This document shows positions 56,063 through 64,000 of a stretch of DNA of 64,000 bases, in pieces. The stretch comes from Proteles cristata cristata (taxonomy: Eukaryota > Chordata > Mammalia > Carnivora > Hyaenidae). The notes beneath the pieces are model-generated. The model was not told the origin of the DNA, searched no databases, and saw nothing but the letters and a program-made list of their open reading frames with translations. The position numbers were made by a program, and so were the translations under genes. Within the stretch, counting starts at the first letter, position 1. Each line of letters starts with the position of its first letter. The stretch is from positions 1,240,001 to 1,304,000 of the forward strand of contig JAESUZ010001506.1 of assembly GCA_017311185.1 (NCBI GenBank), in the 5' to 3' direction.

Positions 56063-56239
56063 TGCTGTTAAATGCCTTTCTAATGCCCCTCTGACTTGAA
56101 CATTTTAGAGCAAAGGGCTTTACACCACCAATATCTTGGCATCCCTGATGAAGACTTCCTTTGAACTGGGAAAACTACTCTGCTCTTGTAGGGCTCAAGA
56201 TACAAGTTCAAGGAAATTAGCCACCCTCAAAAACAACTG

Positions 56240-56762
56240 GTAGAGATGTTTACACATCAGTGCTCACCAAAGCATTATTCACAATATCCAAAAGGTACAA
56301 ACAAACCAAATGTCCAACAACACATAAATGGATAAACAAAATATGGTATATAACTACAATGGAATATTAATCACCCTTAAAAAGGAACGAAATTCTCATT
56401 CATGCTACATCAAGGATGAGCCTTGAAAATATTATGCTAAGTGAATTAAGCCAGATACAAAGAGACAAATATTGTATGACTCCACTCGCATGAGGTCCCC
56501 AAGATAGTCAAATTCATAGAGACAGGAAGTAGAATAATGGTTGCAAAGAGACTGGGGCAGGAGGGAATGGGAAGTCAATCTTTAATGTGTATAGAGTTTC
56601 CTTTTGGAATGATGCAATAATTCTGAAGATGCATGGTGGAATGGTTTCACAACATTATGAATGTACTTAAAACCACAAAGCTGTGCATTTAAAAATGGTT
56701 AAAATGGTAAATGTTGTGTTCCATGTATTTTACCACAATAAAAAATAAAGATAAGAAAAATA
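56240..56762 (+). mobile_element. Old L1 3' end (L1MA/L1MB-like)
   Basis: CACCAAAGCATTATTCACAATATCC, GGATAAACAAAATATGG, GAATATTATTCA-like start, GATGAGCCTTGAAAATATTATGC, GACTCCACTCGCATGAGG, and the end GTATTTTACCACAATAAAAAA. No coding capacity left. Confidence 0.85.
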
Positions 56763-57034
56763 TATTTTTTTAAAAAAAGGAAAAAAATAACTGACAGAAG
56801 CTGATGGTTACACATCTCTGCTCCCTTAACCCTCATGTGAGATCTTTCTAAAGAAGGTGTTTTATCCCATTTCCAGAGTTTCCTTGTACGATTAAACTCC
56901 ATTCACTACGGGAGTAGTTTACTGAATAATGTCCCATCTATTGTCTGCCTTCTCCTCTCTATCTCATACCCTTGTTCATCTACTGGTGATACCTGTATGT
57001 TCCAAATAATTACCTTCACAAAAATACTTGTCTC
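56763..57034. other. Intronic DNA, nothing recognised
   Basis: Short unclassified stretch between repeats. Confidence 0.4.
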
Positions 57035-57190
57035 AGGGTTAGCTACTGAAAGCAAGTTCCTTAACTTCTCTAAACACTAATTTCCTCATCATGAGAAATA
57101 ATACTTGGATCATGGACTTATTCTAAAAATTAAATGAGATAATTCTTGCACATGCTTAGCAAAATGCCTGTCACATAGTAGTTACTTTTT
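57035..57190 (+). repeat. MIR fragment
   Basis: AAGTTCCTTAACTTCTC, CTAATTTCCTCATCATGAG, AAATTAAATGAGATAATTC, AATGCCTGTCACATAGTAG. Confidence 0.75.
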
Positions 57191-57829
57191 AACTTCTTTA
57201 ACTTCTAGTCCAATAGTCACCTGCTATTTTGATTGAAGATAAACTAAATCTCTCAGTTTCCAGAAGAAATTAAAAATCAAAGAGCTATTGTTTCCCATCC
57301 TCCACCTGTCCTCCACCTGATTAACACCTCCCATGATTCATCAATTGCCATTTAACCACAAGAGGCATCAAAAGGAACTAGAATTCTGCATCCAATTCAA
57401 TCCTTTGCTTAGAAGTGGGCTAATCTCATAAAAGTTAAATATGGTCCCAGATATCAACAGATTTGCCAAGACAGGCAAATTGCCACCATACCCTCCTGAC
57501 CTGGAGAATCAGGGAGCTGTTGGGTTAACTAAACACAAACATTAATTCCTACCCTTTCTCTTTGCCTCTAAGTGTACCATCTTAGCATCATTAAGGCTTA
57601 TGATGAAGACTAAATTTTATTTTTTTTCTGCTCTACAGTGCACCAAATGAAACCATAGCATCACGAAAATCCATTGAAGTGTATCCTTTGCTAAGTACCA
57701 TTTTATTTTTTTTGGTTTCTCTTTACTTGTTTGACAAAATACACAGAGAATTTTGTTAATACAGTAATCACCTGTGCCAATTAGCAAACCAGAGGAATAG
57801 GTTACTGACTCTGGTGGACTCTCGTAAAT
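57191..57829. other. Intronic DNA, nothing recognised
   Basis: The 91-codon minus frame 57617-57892 has no recognisable domain. Confidence 0.5.
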
Positions 57830-57848
57830 GACACTGATGAGAAATTCA

Positions 57849-58066
57849 GGGTGCCTAGGTAGCTCAGTTAAGCATCCGATTCTTGATTTCAACTCAGGTC
57901 ATGATCTCAGGGTCGTGAAATCAAGCTCCTTGTGGTTGGGCTCCAAACTGGGCATGAAGCTTGCTTATCCATGCTTATCTCTCTCTTTTTCCCTCTGCCC
58001 CTCCCTGTTCTCTCTCTCACACACTCACACACACACACACACAAATAAATAAATGTTTTAAAAAAA
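57849..58066 (+). mobile_element. Carnivore SINE, older copy
   Basis: GGGTGCCTAGGTAGCTCAG head, a (CA)n run in the CT/CA body (58020-58042), AAATAAATAAATG tail. Target sites GACACTGATGAGAAATTCA and GACTAATGAGAAATTCA flank it. Confidence 0.92.
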
Positions 58067-58146
58067 GACTAATGAGAAATTCAATTTCTATCCCCTACTT
58101 TTGTAGAAAAATGGCTTTCTGAATATGTGGGGTTTTTATGGTTCTT

Positions 58147-58362
58147 AATTTTTTTATTTATTTCTGAGAGAGAGAGAGAGAGAGAGAGACAACTTGAGCA
58201 GGGGAGGGTCAGAGAGAGGGAGATACAGAATCTGAAGCAGGCTCCAGGTTCTGAGCTAGCTGTCAGCACAGAGCCCGATGCGGGGCTTGAACCCACAAAC
58301 CGTGAGATCATGACCTGAGCTGAAGTCAGATGCTTAACCAACTGAGCCACCCAGGCACCCCT
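58147..58362 (-). mobile_element. Feliform SINE, minus orientation
   Basis: TTTATTTATTTCTGAGAGAG tail end and CTGAGCCACCCAGGCACCCC head. It faces the SINE at 57849 tail to tail across 80 bp. Confidence 0.95.
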
Positions 58363-59559
58363 AAAGTTGAACAAAAGTTGACCAATATGTTAAAAAGGGA
58401 AACTTGTTACCAAAACAAATAAATAATAAAGTCCCAAATTATATCTTGTCCTTTAACATAATCCCCCAAAGCTTTTTTTCTAGTACCTAATATGTCCAAT
58501 AGCCTTTAATTTTGTTCTTCTCCCTCACAACTATATACAGGTGGCCAACTTAAGTCCAAAACATCTGACTTAAGGTAAACACCATCCATAATGGGCATGT
58601 CTAATGGTTTCCATCTTTGCCTCAATTACATTAAGTTTATGAGGCTCATATTTCTCCCTACATCACCGCCTATATTTTTTCATCTCCACTTACTTTTTGT
58701 AAAATAATGACAAGATTCCAGAAATATTCAAATGATCACACAAACTCTGCTATACAAATATGGTAAGTGTGTCTGAAATAAAACTACTTCTTAAGAGTTA
58801 AGATCATAGTTACAATAGTTTAAAACATTGGCTCATAAGTTGAAGCACAGAAGATTAATGTATGAAAGGTATTTTAGCCATGTTACTATCTAATGTACAA
58901 AGTGGTGTTAAGTCATACAAAAGTAAAGTCATAGGCAACTGGTATGCATAGGGCATTGAATACAGTTCCAACACATAACTTTCAATCTTTTACATTTCAG
59001 GGAGTAAACCATTTCCATTCATGAACTTTCTCACACCATTTTCAGAAGCTATATACTTCTGAATTTCCTTCTAGTCTAACAAAGCCAGTTCAATGCCATC
59101 CACTAACTGTAAACATTTTCAAAGATTTTTTAAAACAAGAGCCATACTCTCTGTGTTCTGCTCAAAACTCACTGAAAAAAAAACTTGGTCCCTGATGACA
59201 TTTGGAGAGATTCTCAAAACCGGCAAGCAGTATGGAGTCCCATTATAAAACAGGGGCATCTTTACCTGGAAAGTGGTCATTTAAAGGTATTAAAACTGCA
59301 TAAATTGTGTTTGGTCAATGAAATCATAACGAACAGTACTAGGATTTCCAAGGCCATATTCATAATCTTTCTATTGCTTTCCAGGTCATTCTACCACTCA
59401 CTCACGCCAATTTCAAACCCTATACTCCCACAAACACCAAAAGCAGGTAGCTATTGCCATGCAAGTGGAATGAAAAAAGAATAAAGAGAATCCAGCATTG
59501 CTGGTTGTGTCAGAGATGAAATTCCCTGATTGTTAAGCTCAATCTTCATATCCTTAGTA
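58363..59559. other. Intronic DNA, nothing recognised
   Basis: About 1.2 kb without nameable repeats. The frame 59185-59484 (99 codons) has no recognisable domain. Confidence 0.5.
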
Positions 59560-59965
59560 GATCACAAGGTCTTCATGCCTTCACTCTGTCTGGCCTCTTT
59601 CATCATCCCCCAGCCCCAGCTAAACTAAACTCCAGCTCCACAGGTCTACTTTCACTGCCCCCAATCCCAAATCTCCCATTCTCTTTCTCATCTTTGGATC
59701 TGGGCTGTTCCTTCTGTTACTTGAACCATCAAAACCAAGCATACCCCTGCTAACTCCATTTAGACTTCCACCTCACCCTAGGTGTCAACTTCTTCAAGAA
59801 GCCTTCTTCAGCCTTCATCCATGAATCTCCTAAGCCCTCCATGACACCCTGGGTCCTCCCCCATAATAATTCCCATTACTATTACAAATAGTCTGCTTAT
59901 TTGTCTAGTGCCCCACTAAAAGCCACAATCCCAGAACCCCTAAATATCATTAGCTCTGTTTACAG
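59560..59965 (+). mobile_element. L2 LINE 3' fragment
   Basis: CACTCTGTCTGGCCTC, CTTCTTCAAGAAGCCTTCTTCAGCC, TGGGTCCTCCCCCATAATAATTCC, TCTGTTTACAGTTGTACCCCCTGTGCCC. Confidence 0.75.
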
Positions 59966-60111
59966 TTGTACCCCCTGTGCCCAGCAGGGGCACATGCGTT
60001 TGGTGAATATATAATACAAGCACTTAACTCTTTGTTAATAAAGTCCACCATAAAAGCACACTAGCCATTCTTGTTTTCCAAGATAAAATATTGAATAAAG
60101 CGGCAATTACT

Positions 60112-60296
60112 GGGGCACTCAGTTGGTTAGCATCCAACTTTGGCTCAGGTCATGATCTCACAGTTTGTGGGTTCAAGCCCCACATCGGTCTCTTTGCTGT
60201 TAGCACAGAGACCACTTTGGATCCTCTGTCCCCCTCTCTTTCTGTGCCTTTCCCCCATTCTCTCTCTCTCTCCCTTTCAAAAATAAACATTTTAAA
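60112..60296 (+). mobile_element. Carnivore SINE with shortened head
   Basis: TGGGGCACTCAGTTGG head lacks the CTGGGTGG part of the A-box region. Body and CAAAAATAAACATTT tail are intact. Confidence 0.9.
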
Positions 60297-60871
60297 AATG
60301 ATAATTACTTAATCAATTCTTTGCATGAAAAATCTATTGTAAAAAAATATCATTTTAGATCTGGAAAGAGACCAGATGATTTCGACACATACCGAGAGAT
60401 CCCCAAATAAGGACAAAACTAGTGCAAAGCCAAAAATGGAACTTAGGTCATTTGACCCACAGGTCAGTACTCACATCTATATATCCAAAAAAGACCTGCT
60501 CTGAAGTTATTCTAAGCAAGTATTCATGTTACTGAATTCAAGGTGGCCTGTCAAAGTATTTGAAGCCTGTGTATGAAAAGATAGTTTTTTCTTAGACTTA
60601 ACAAAAAAGGTAAAGAATTTCCCTTGTGTACCCCTGCTAACTGTTTCGTGCTTACAAGCCTGATGAACACCAGCCACTGAAATTCAGTTGCCTTTGTACC
60701 CACCCAGCATCAAACAAGATCTATTTTCATCGAGCTCCTAAGAATGCCAAGCTATCATCCCATTCACAACCAAACCTCTTGCTTCCCCCCATGGGGAGGT
60801 TCCAGGAACAAGATGGCTAAAGAGTGAAAATGCAAGACAAATAAGGGGTAGGAGGGAACTTTACCCAGAAG

Positions 60872-60921
<50 letters not shown>

Positions 60922-62374
60922 GAAAGAAAGGAGATACATCAAAAGCCCTCTCCTGAGAGCAAAATGTGAAAGAGTCAAGTACTTTGCTCCCAGGATCCTG
61001 CCCTTTGAACCACAATCTTGCTCTTCCAAGTGTTGACAGTTAATTTGGAACTGGCCAGAAGGAAGGCAGCAAGGCTAAACTACCTCAACAAGGCATAAGA
61101 AAGCTATCTTGGTAGGAGTTTGGCAGCCACCAGTGTCACCAAGAAAATAACCAGGGATCATTACCAATCTAACCACATATCTTGCAGAGCAGCTCAAACC
61201 TCCATGTTCAGACAAAAGTTCACCAACAGAACAACTCCAAGACCCCATTCCCACTTCAGTCACCTTGGACCCACAGAGCATGAACTCCCCACCCTGACCA
61301 TACCCACCTTGTTTTACAGAAACTCGCTACATGAAACTACAATGCATAACTAGGTTGAGTTTCTGATATAAAACCCTGCTCTTTCTTAAAGCCTCTCACA
61401 GTCTATATAAAGATCGGAGAGTATTCCTACAGAACAGTCACATTGCTCAATTTCCATTCAAGCTCTCATCTTCTGAGCCAACTAAGAAGTTGCCTTGAAT
61501 TAATAGTTTGCTCTTAATACACTTACGGGGAATGCACTATGCTGCCTGCAGTTCATTCATATTCTGAAATCATGTAATGACATACCTTTAGGGGTGGAAA
61601 GCCGGAAGTCAGGGAAGGAAAAAAAAAAAAACAGAACAGGAACATTATCAGAACCCGCACACACACACACATGCACACGCGCTAACGCACAGCACACATA
61701 CAAGAGAATCAAGTGAGCAAAATGTGGAATCTAAAGAATAAACCATGGCAAAGTAAAGCTGCTTGTATAAAGCATCTATGATCACTGTCATTGGTCTTTC
61801 ATCTACAGGTGTATCTCAGAAATGCCCTCTGACCCCACTCATACTTTTCATCTGATGGGGCCACAATCTCACTGTTGACTTCCAGGAAAAAGTAATCACT
61901 TAGTTCCTTCCTGAAAGTGTTGGCTGCCTTTCTTTCATTTCTCTTCTTTTTCTTTTTAATTTTGTTGAGTGCCACTAGGTGCCAGCAACTAGAGATTTCC
62001 TGGATCTTCATAGCAATAAATCTGAAAGATGGAAGTGGAAAAGGAATGCCCAAAAGTTAAAAGCACAACTTGAGGTGCAACGCTGGGAAACAAAGCCAGC
62101 CAAGGGCCAAGGAAATCTGACAATGGCAGAAGTTGAACTGGCCCAAGAGAGGAGTGACCAATTATATGAGCAATTAAGTCAGTGAGGCTATAGCCTTGAG
62201 CTTCTCCAGCTGAGGCACAGTGAGTAGCAAACCACACAAAGGACTTAGCCTTAGCTGTGAAAGAAAGACAGCCTGGTTTTTCCTGGTGCCTTTGCACTGA
62301 CACTGGGGCTCAGTTGTTGTTTCTGTTGTAATCATGGGGCCACACACTACCCCTATGATGGCAAGGGATAATTT
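60297..62374. other. Intronic DNA, mostly unclassified
   Basis: Contains the CA microsatellite (listed) and a second, impure CA/CG-containing run (61660-61700). Frames at 60764-61029 are the CA repeat translated. The frames at 61075-61353 and 61799-62303 do not resemble known proteins. Confidence 0.5.
60876..60918 (+). repeat. (CA)n microsatellite
   Basis: About 21 uninterrupted CA units. Confidence 0.98.
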
Positions 62375-62690
62375 AGGAATCTTGAGGGTCAGGCAGATGC
62401 AGGTTCAATTTCTAGATCTGCCATAGCATTAACTTTGAGCAAATTCTTCTGTTCATTCATTCAATCAACAGATATTTATTTAAGGATCTAGTATGTGTTA
62501 AAGATTCTTCTAGGCACTGGGGATACAGCAAAAGGCAAAAGCTCTTGCCTTCACAGAGCCTAGCAAATTCTTTGACCCTCAGTTTGCTCATCTACAAAAT
62601 GAGAATAATATACCTACCATTATAGGTAGTTGAAATGAGGAATATAAAGCACCTAGCACAGAATGATATGCTTCACATAAGAGAGCTAAC
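62375..62690 (+). repeat. MIR SINE interrupted by an L2 3' end
   Basis: MIR 5' part (GCAGATGCAGGTTCAATTTCTAG, ACTTTGAGCAAATTCTTCTG) and 3' part (TTTGACCCTCAGTTTGCTCATCTACAAAATGAG, AAGCACCTAGCACAGAATGATATG) are collinear around 62452-62570. Confidence 0.75.
62452..62570 (-). mobile_element. L2 3' end inside a MIR
   Basis: Complement of the L2 tail: TTCATTCATTCAATCAACAGATATTTATTTAAG, TTCTTCTAGGCACTGGGGATACAGC, GCCTTCACAGAGCC. Confidence 0.75.
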
Positions 62691-62699
62691 TTAGCTACA

Positions 62700-62840
62700 A
62701 CTTCCAACTAGAGTGTAAACTCCAAATGAAGAACTATCTCTGGTTCACCTCTATACCCCACAGTACCTATCATATAGTAGATGCTCAATGAGTATTTCAC
62801 AAATCAATGAATGAGTATTCAGTCAATAGTAGCCATTATA
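62700..62840 (+). mobile_element. L2 3' end fragment
   Basis: CTAGAGTGTAAACTCC, CACCTCTATACCCCACAGTACC, ATATAGTAGATGCTCAATGAGTATTT. Confidence 0.7.
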
Positions 62841-62910
62841 ATGGTAACCAATAATCATTATTCTTCCCCAAGCCACTGAGGTTCTATGACCTAAAAAAGC
62901 AACAGGGCAT

Positions 62911-63110
62911 GGGGTACCTAGGCGGCTCAGTCAGCTGAGCTTCCAACTCTTGATTTAGCTCAGGTAATGATCCCAGGGTCCTCGGATCGAGCCCCATGTC
63001 AGGCTCTGCGTTGAGCATGGAGCCTGCTTAAGATTCTTTTTCTTTCTCCCTCTGCCCCTCTCCCTTGCTCACTCTCTAGCTTTCTCTCTCTCTCTCTCTG
63101 AAAAGAAAAA
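62911..63110 (+). mobile_element. Carnivore SINE, older pan-carnivoran type
   Basis: GGGGTACCTAGGCGGCTCAG head and a GATCCCAGGGTCCTCGGATCG middle resembling the canid-type SINE consensus. Target sites AAAAGCAACAGGGCAT and AAAAGTAACAAGGCAT at 62895-62910 and 63111-63126. Confidence 0.92.
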
Positions 63111-63368
63111 AAAAGTAACAAGGCATTAAATTAAAGCCTTTTTTTAAGACAAGTAAGGTACACTGCCCAATATATCTTCAGACTTCTTTTTACATAAAAG
63201 AGAATGTTACTAAACATAAGTATTCCAATTCAAGAAACCTATTAGTACAGAGACTGGTGTAGGCAGCTGAGATAGATGCCTGCTCACTGCTTTCTTAACC
63301 ACAAAGTAAGGACAAGTTGGCCAGGTTTCAGGTTGATCCAGAAGACACTTAAAAAGTAAAGTTAAATG

Positions 63369-63477
63369 AGGTGCCTGGCTGGCTCAGTCGGTGGAGCATG
63401 TGACTCTTGATCTTGGAGTCTCGGTTCAAGCCTCATGTCATATATAGAGATTACTTTAAAATAAAATCTTGCAAAAA
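63369..63477 (+). mobile_element. Old short carnivore tRNA SINE
   Basis: GAGGTGCCTGGCTGGCTCAG head and TATATAGAGATTACTTTAAAATAAAATC end. Same short type as 52417-52530. Confidence 0.88.
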
Positions 63478-63559
63478 ATGAAATAAATGAATTTTGGCAT
63501 TTGTACTAAAAGATCATCTATCATAAAGGTTAAGCTTTAAAAAGAGTGCCACACCAACA

Positions 63560-63880
63560 AACAATCACAAAATCTCAAGGGCTTAAAACAAGGAAGGTTT
63601 ATTTCTTGGTCTCATTATACATCCAATGCCAGTTGCTCATTTAGTGACTAAGGGAATCAGGCAAATGAAGGCTCCATCTCAACACTCGCTTCCATGACCA
63701 TCACAGCAGAAGCAAGCACTTTATGGTCTCACACTGGAAATTAAATATTCTAGCATAGAAGCAACACTAGTCACTCCCAACATACACCTGGAAGGAGAGA
63801 AAAGTATCTAAGATGAACACAATCTTTACCAAAGGTGATGCTAAGGCCAACAAGCTGTGGAATAATAAAAGGCTTTGTTA
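63560..63880. repeat. Old interspersed repeat, class uncertain
   Basis: AATCTCAAGGGCTTAAAACAAGGAAGGTTTATTTCTTG and GGAAATTAAATATTCTAGCATAGAAG match a common mammalian repeat whose name I cannot assign. Confidence 0.5.
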
Positions 63881-64000
63881 AAGAGGATTCTCCAATAAAA
63901 CAACTGGAGAGCTCTAAGGTTCTCAAGTCCTAGACCTCAGAGGGTGTATTTTAGAGCATTGGCCTTAACATGAAGACATCGCACGCAAACAACACAAACC

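Larger units (their letters stand above)
35803..64000 (-). other. ERC2 intron preceding the first coding exon
   Basis: This is inferred: because ERC2 is on the minus strand, the DNA to the right of its first coding exon must be upstream intron (or upstream flank). I found no CpG-rich promoter, no recognisable coding exon and no strong exon candidate across it. Its content is SINEs, L1 fragments, MLT1 LTRs, MIR and L2, listed individually. The transcription start presumably lies beyond 64000. Confidence 0.7.

Noticed and set aside
60764..61029. Minus-strand frames with CVCVCV repeats
   Set aside because: Translation of the (CA)n microsatellite.
2390..63477. tRNA genes
   Set aside because: The tRNA-like A and B boxes belong to the SINE heads. 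None sits in an isolated, foldable tRNA with a proper acceptor stem.
1..64000. CRISPR arrays, phage, defence or other prokaryotic systems
   Set aside because: Spaced repeats here are dispersed SINE, L1 and MIR copies with target-site duplications. Exon/intron structure and repeat families show vertebrate nuclear DNA.

Overview
This window is vertebrate nuclear DNA, almost entirely intronic, from a carnivoran mammal, most likely a feliform (cat-like) one. The main evidence is about 29 tRNA-derived carnivore SINEs, each starting with a GGGGCGCCTGGGTGGCTCAG-like head, carrying Pol III A/B boxes and a CT-rich body, and ending in AAATAAAT-type tails. There are also carnivore-type L1 3' ends and ordinary old mammalian repeats (MIR, L2, L3/CR1, MLT1 LTRs, hAT-Charlie MITEs). 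The diagnostic bases of the youngest SINEs and L1 tails look feliform, but sequence alone does not settle cat versus hyena or mongoose. There are no prokaryotic genes, CRISPR arrays, insertion sequences or operons.

The only protein-coding sequence I can support is one exon of ERC2 (CAST/ELKS2, a presynaptic active-zone scaffold) on the minus strand at 35123-35802. It holds 23 nt of 5' UTR and codons 1-219, and is bounded by a consensus acceptor and donor. Everything to its left (1-35122) is therefore inferred to be the following ERC2 intron, and everything to its right (35803-64000) the preceding intron. No other ERC2 exon and no ERC2 promoter could be recognised in the window.

The second non-repeat landmark is a CpG island at about 10500-11110 (I count about 51 CpGs in 600 bp, in an otherwise CpG-poor window). 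It lies about 24 kb downstream of the ERC2 start codon. It carries an E-box, inverted and direct CCAAT boxes and, at its right edge, a strong plus-strand splice donor at 11134. It is best read as a candidate alternative or antisense promoter with a non-coding or unknown first exon.

Layout. 1-10 kb: old repeats (L1M, three hAT MITEs in a row, a rare L3/CR1 remnant) with five SINEs. 10-11.2 kb: pyrimidine tract, C16 run and CpG island. 11-34 kb: MIR, L2 and MLT1 fossils with scattered SINEs, and a young 5'-truncated L1 at 33.8-34.3 kb. 34.3-36.4 kb: repeat-poor DNA around the ERC2 exon. 36.4-50.7 kb: a dense SINE/L1 zone. 50.7-64 kb: mixed old repeats and a few SINEs. Many insertions have clean target-site duplications, so nesting and relative age can be read directly. 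The listed short open reading frames are chance frames in introns and repeats, apart from the ERC2 exon and decayed L1 ORF2 fragments.
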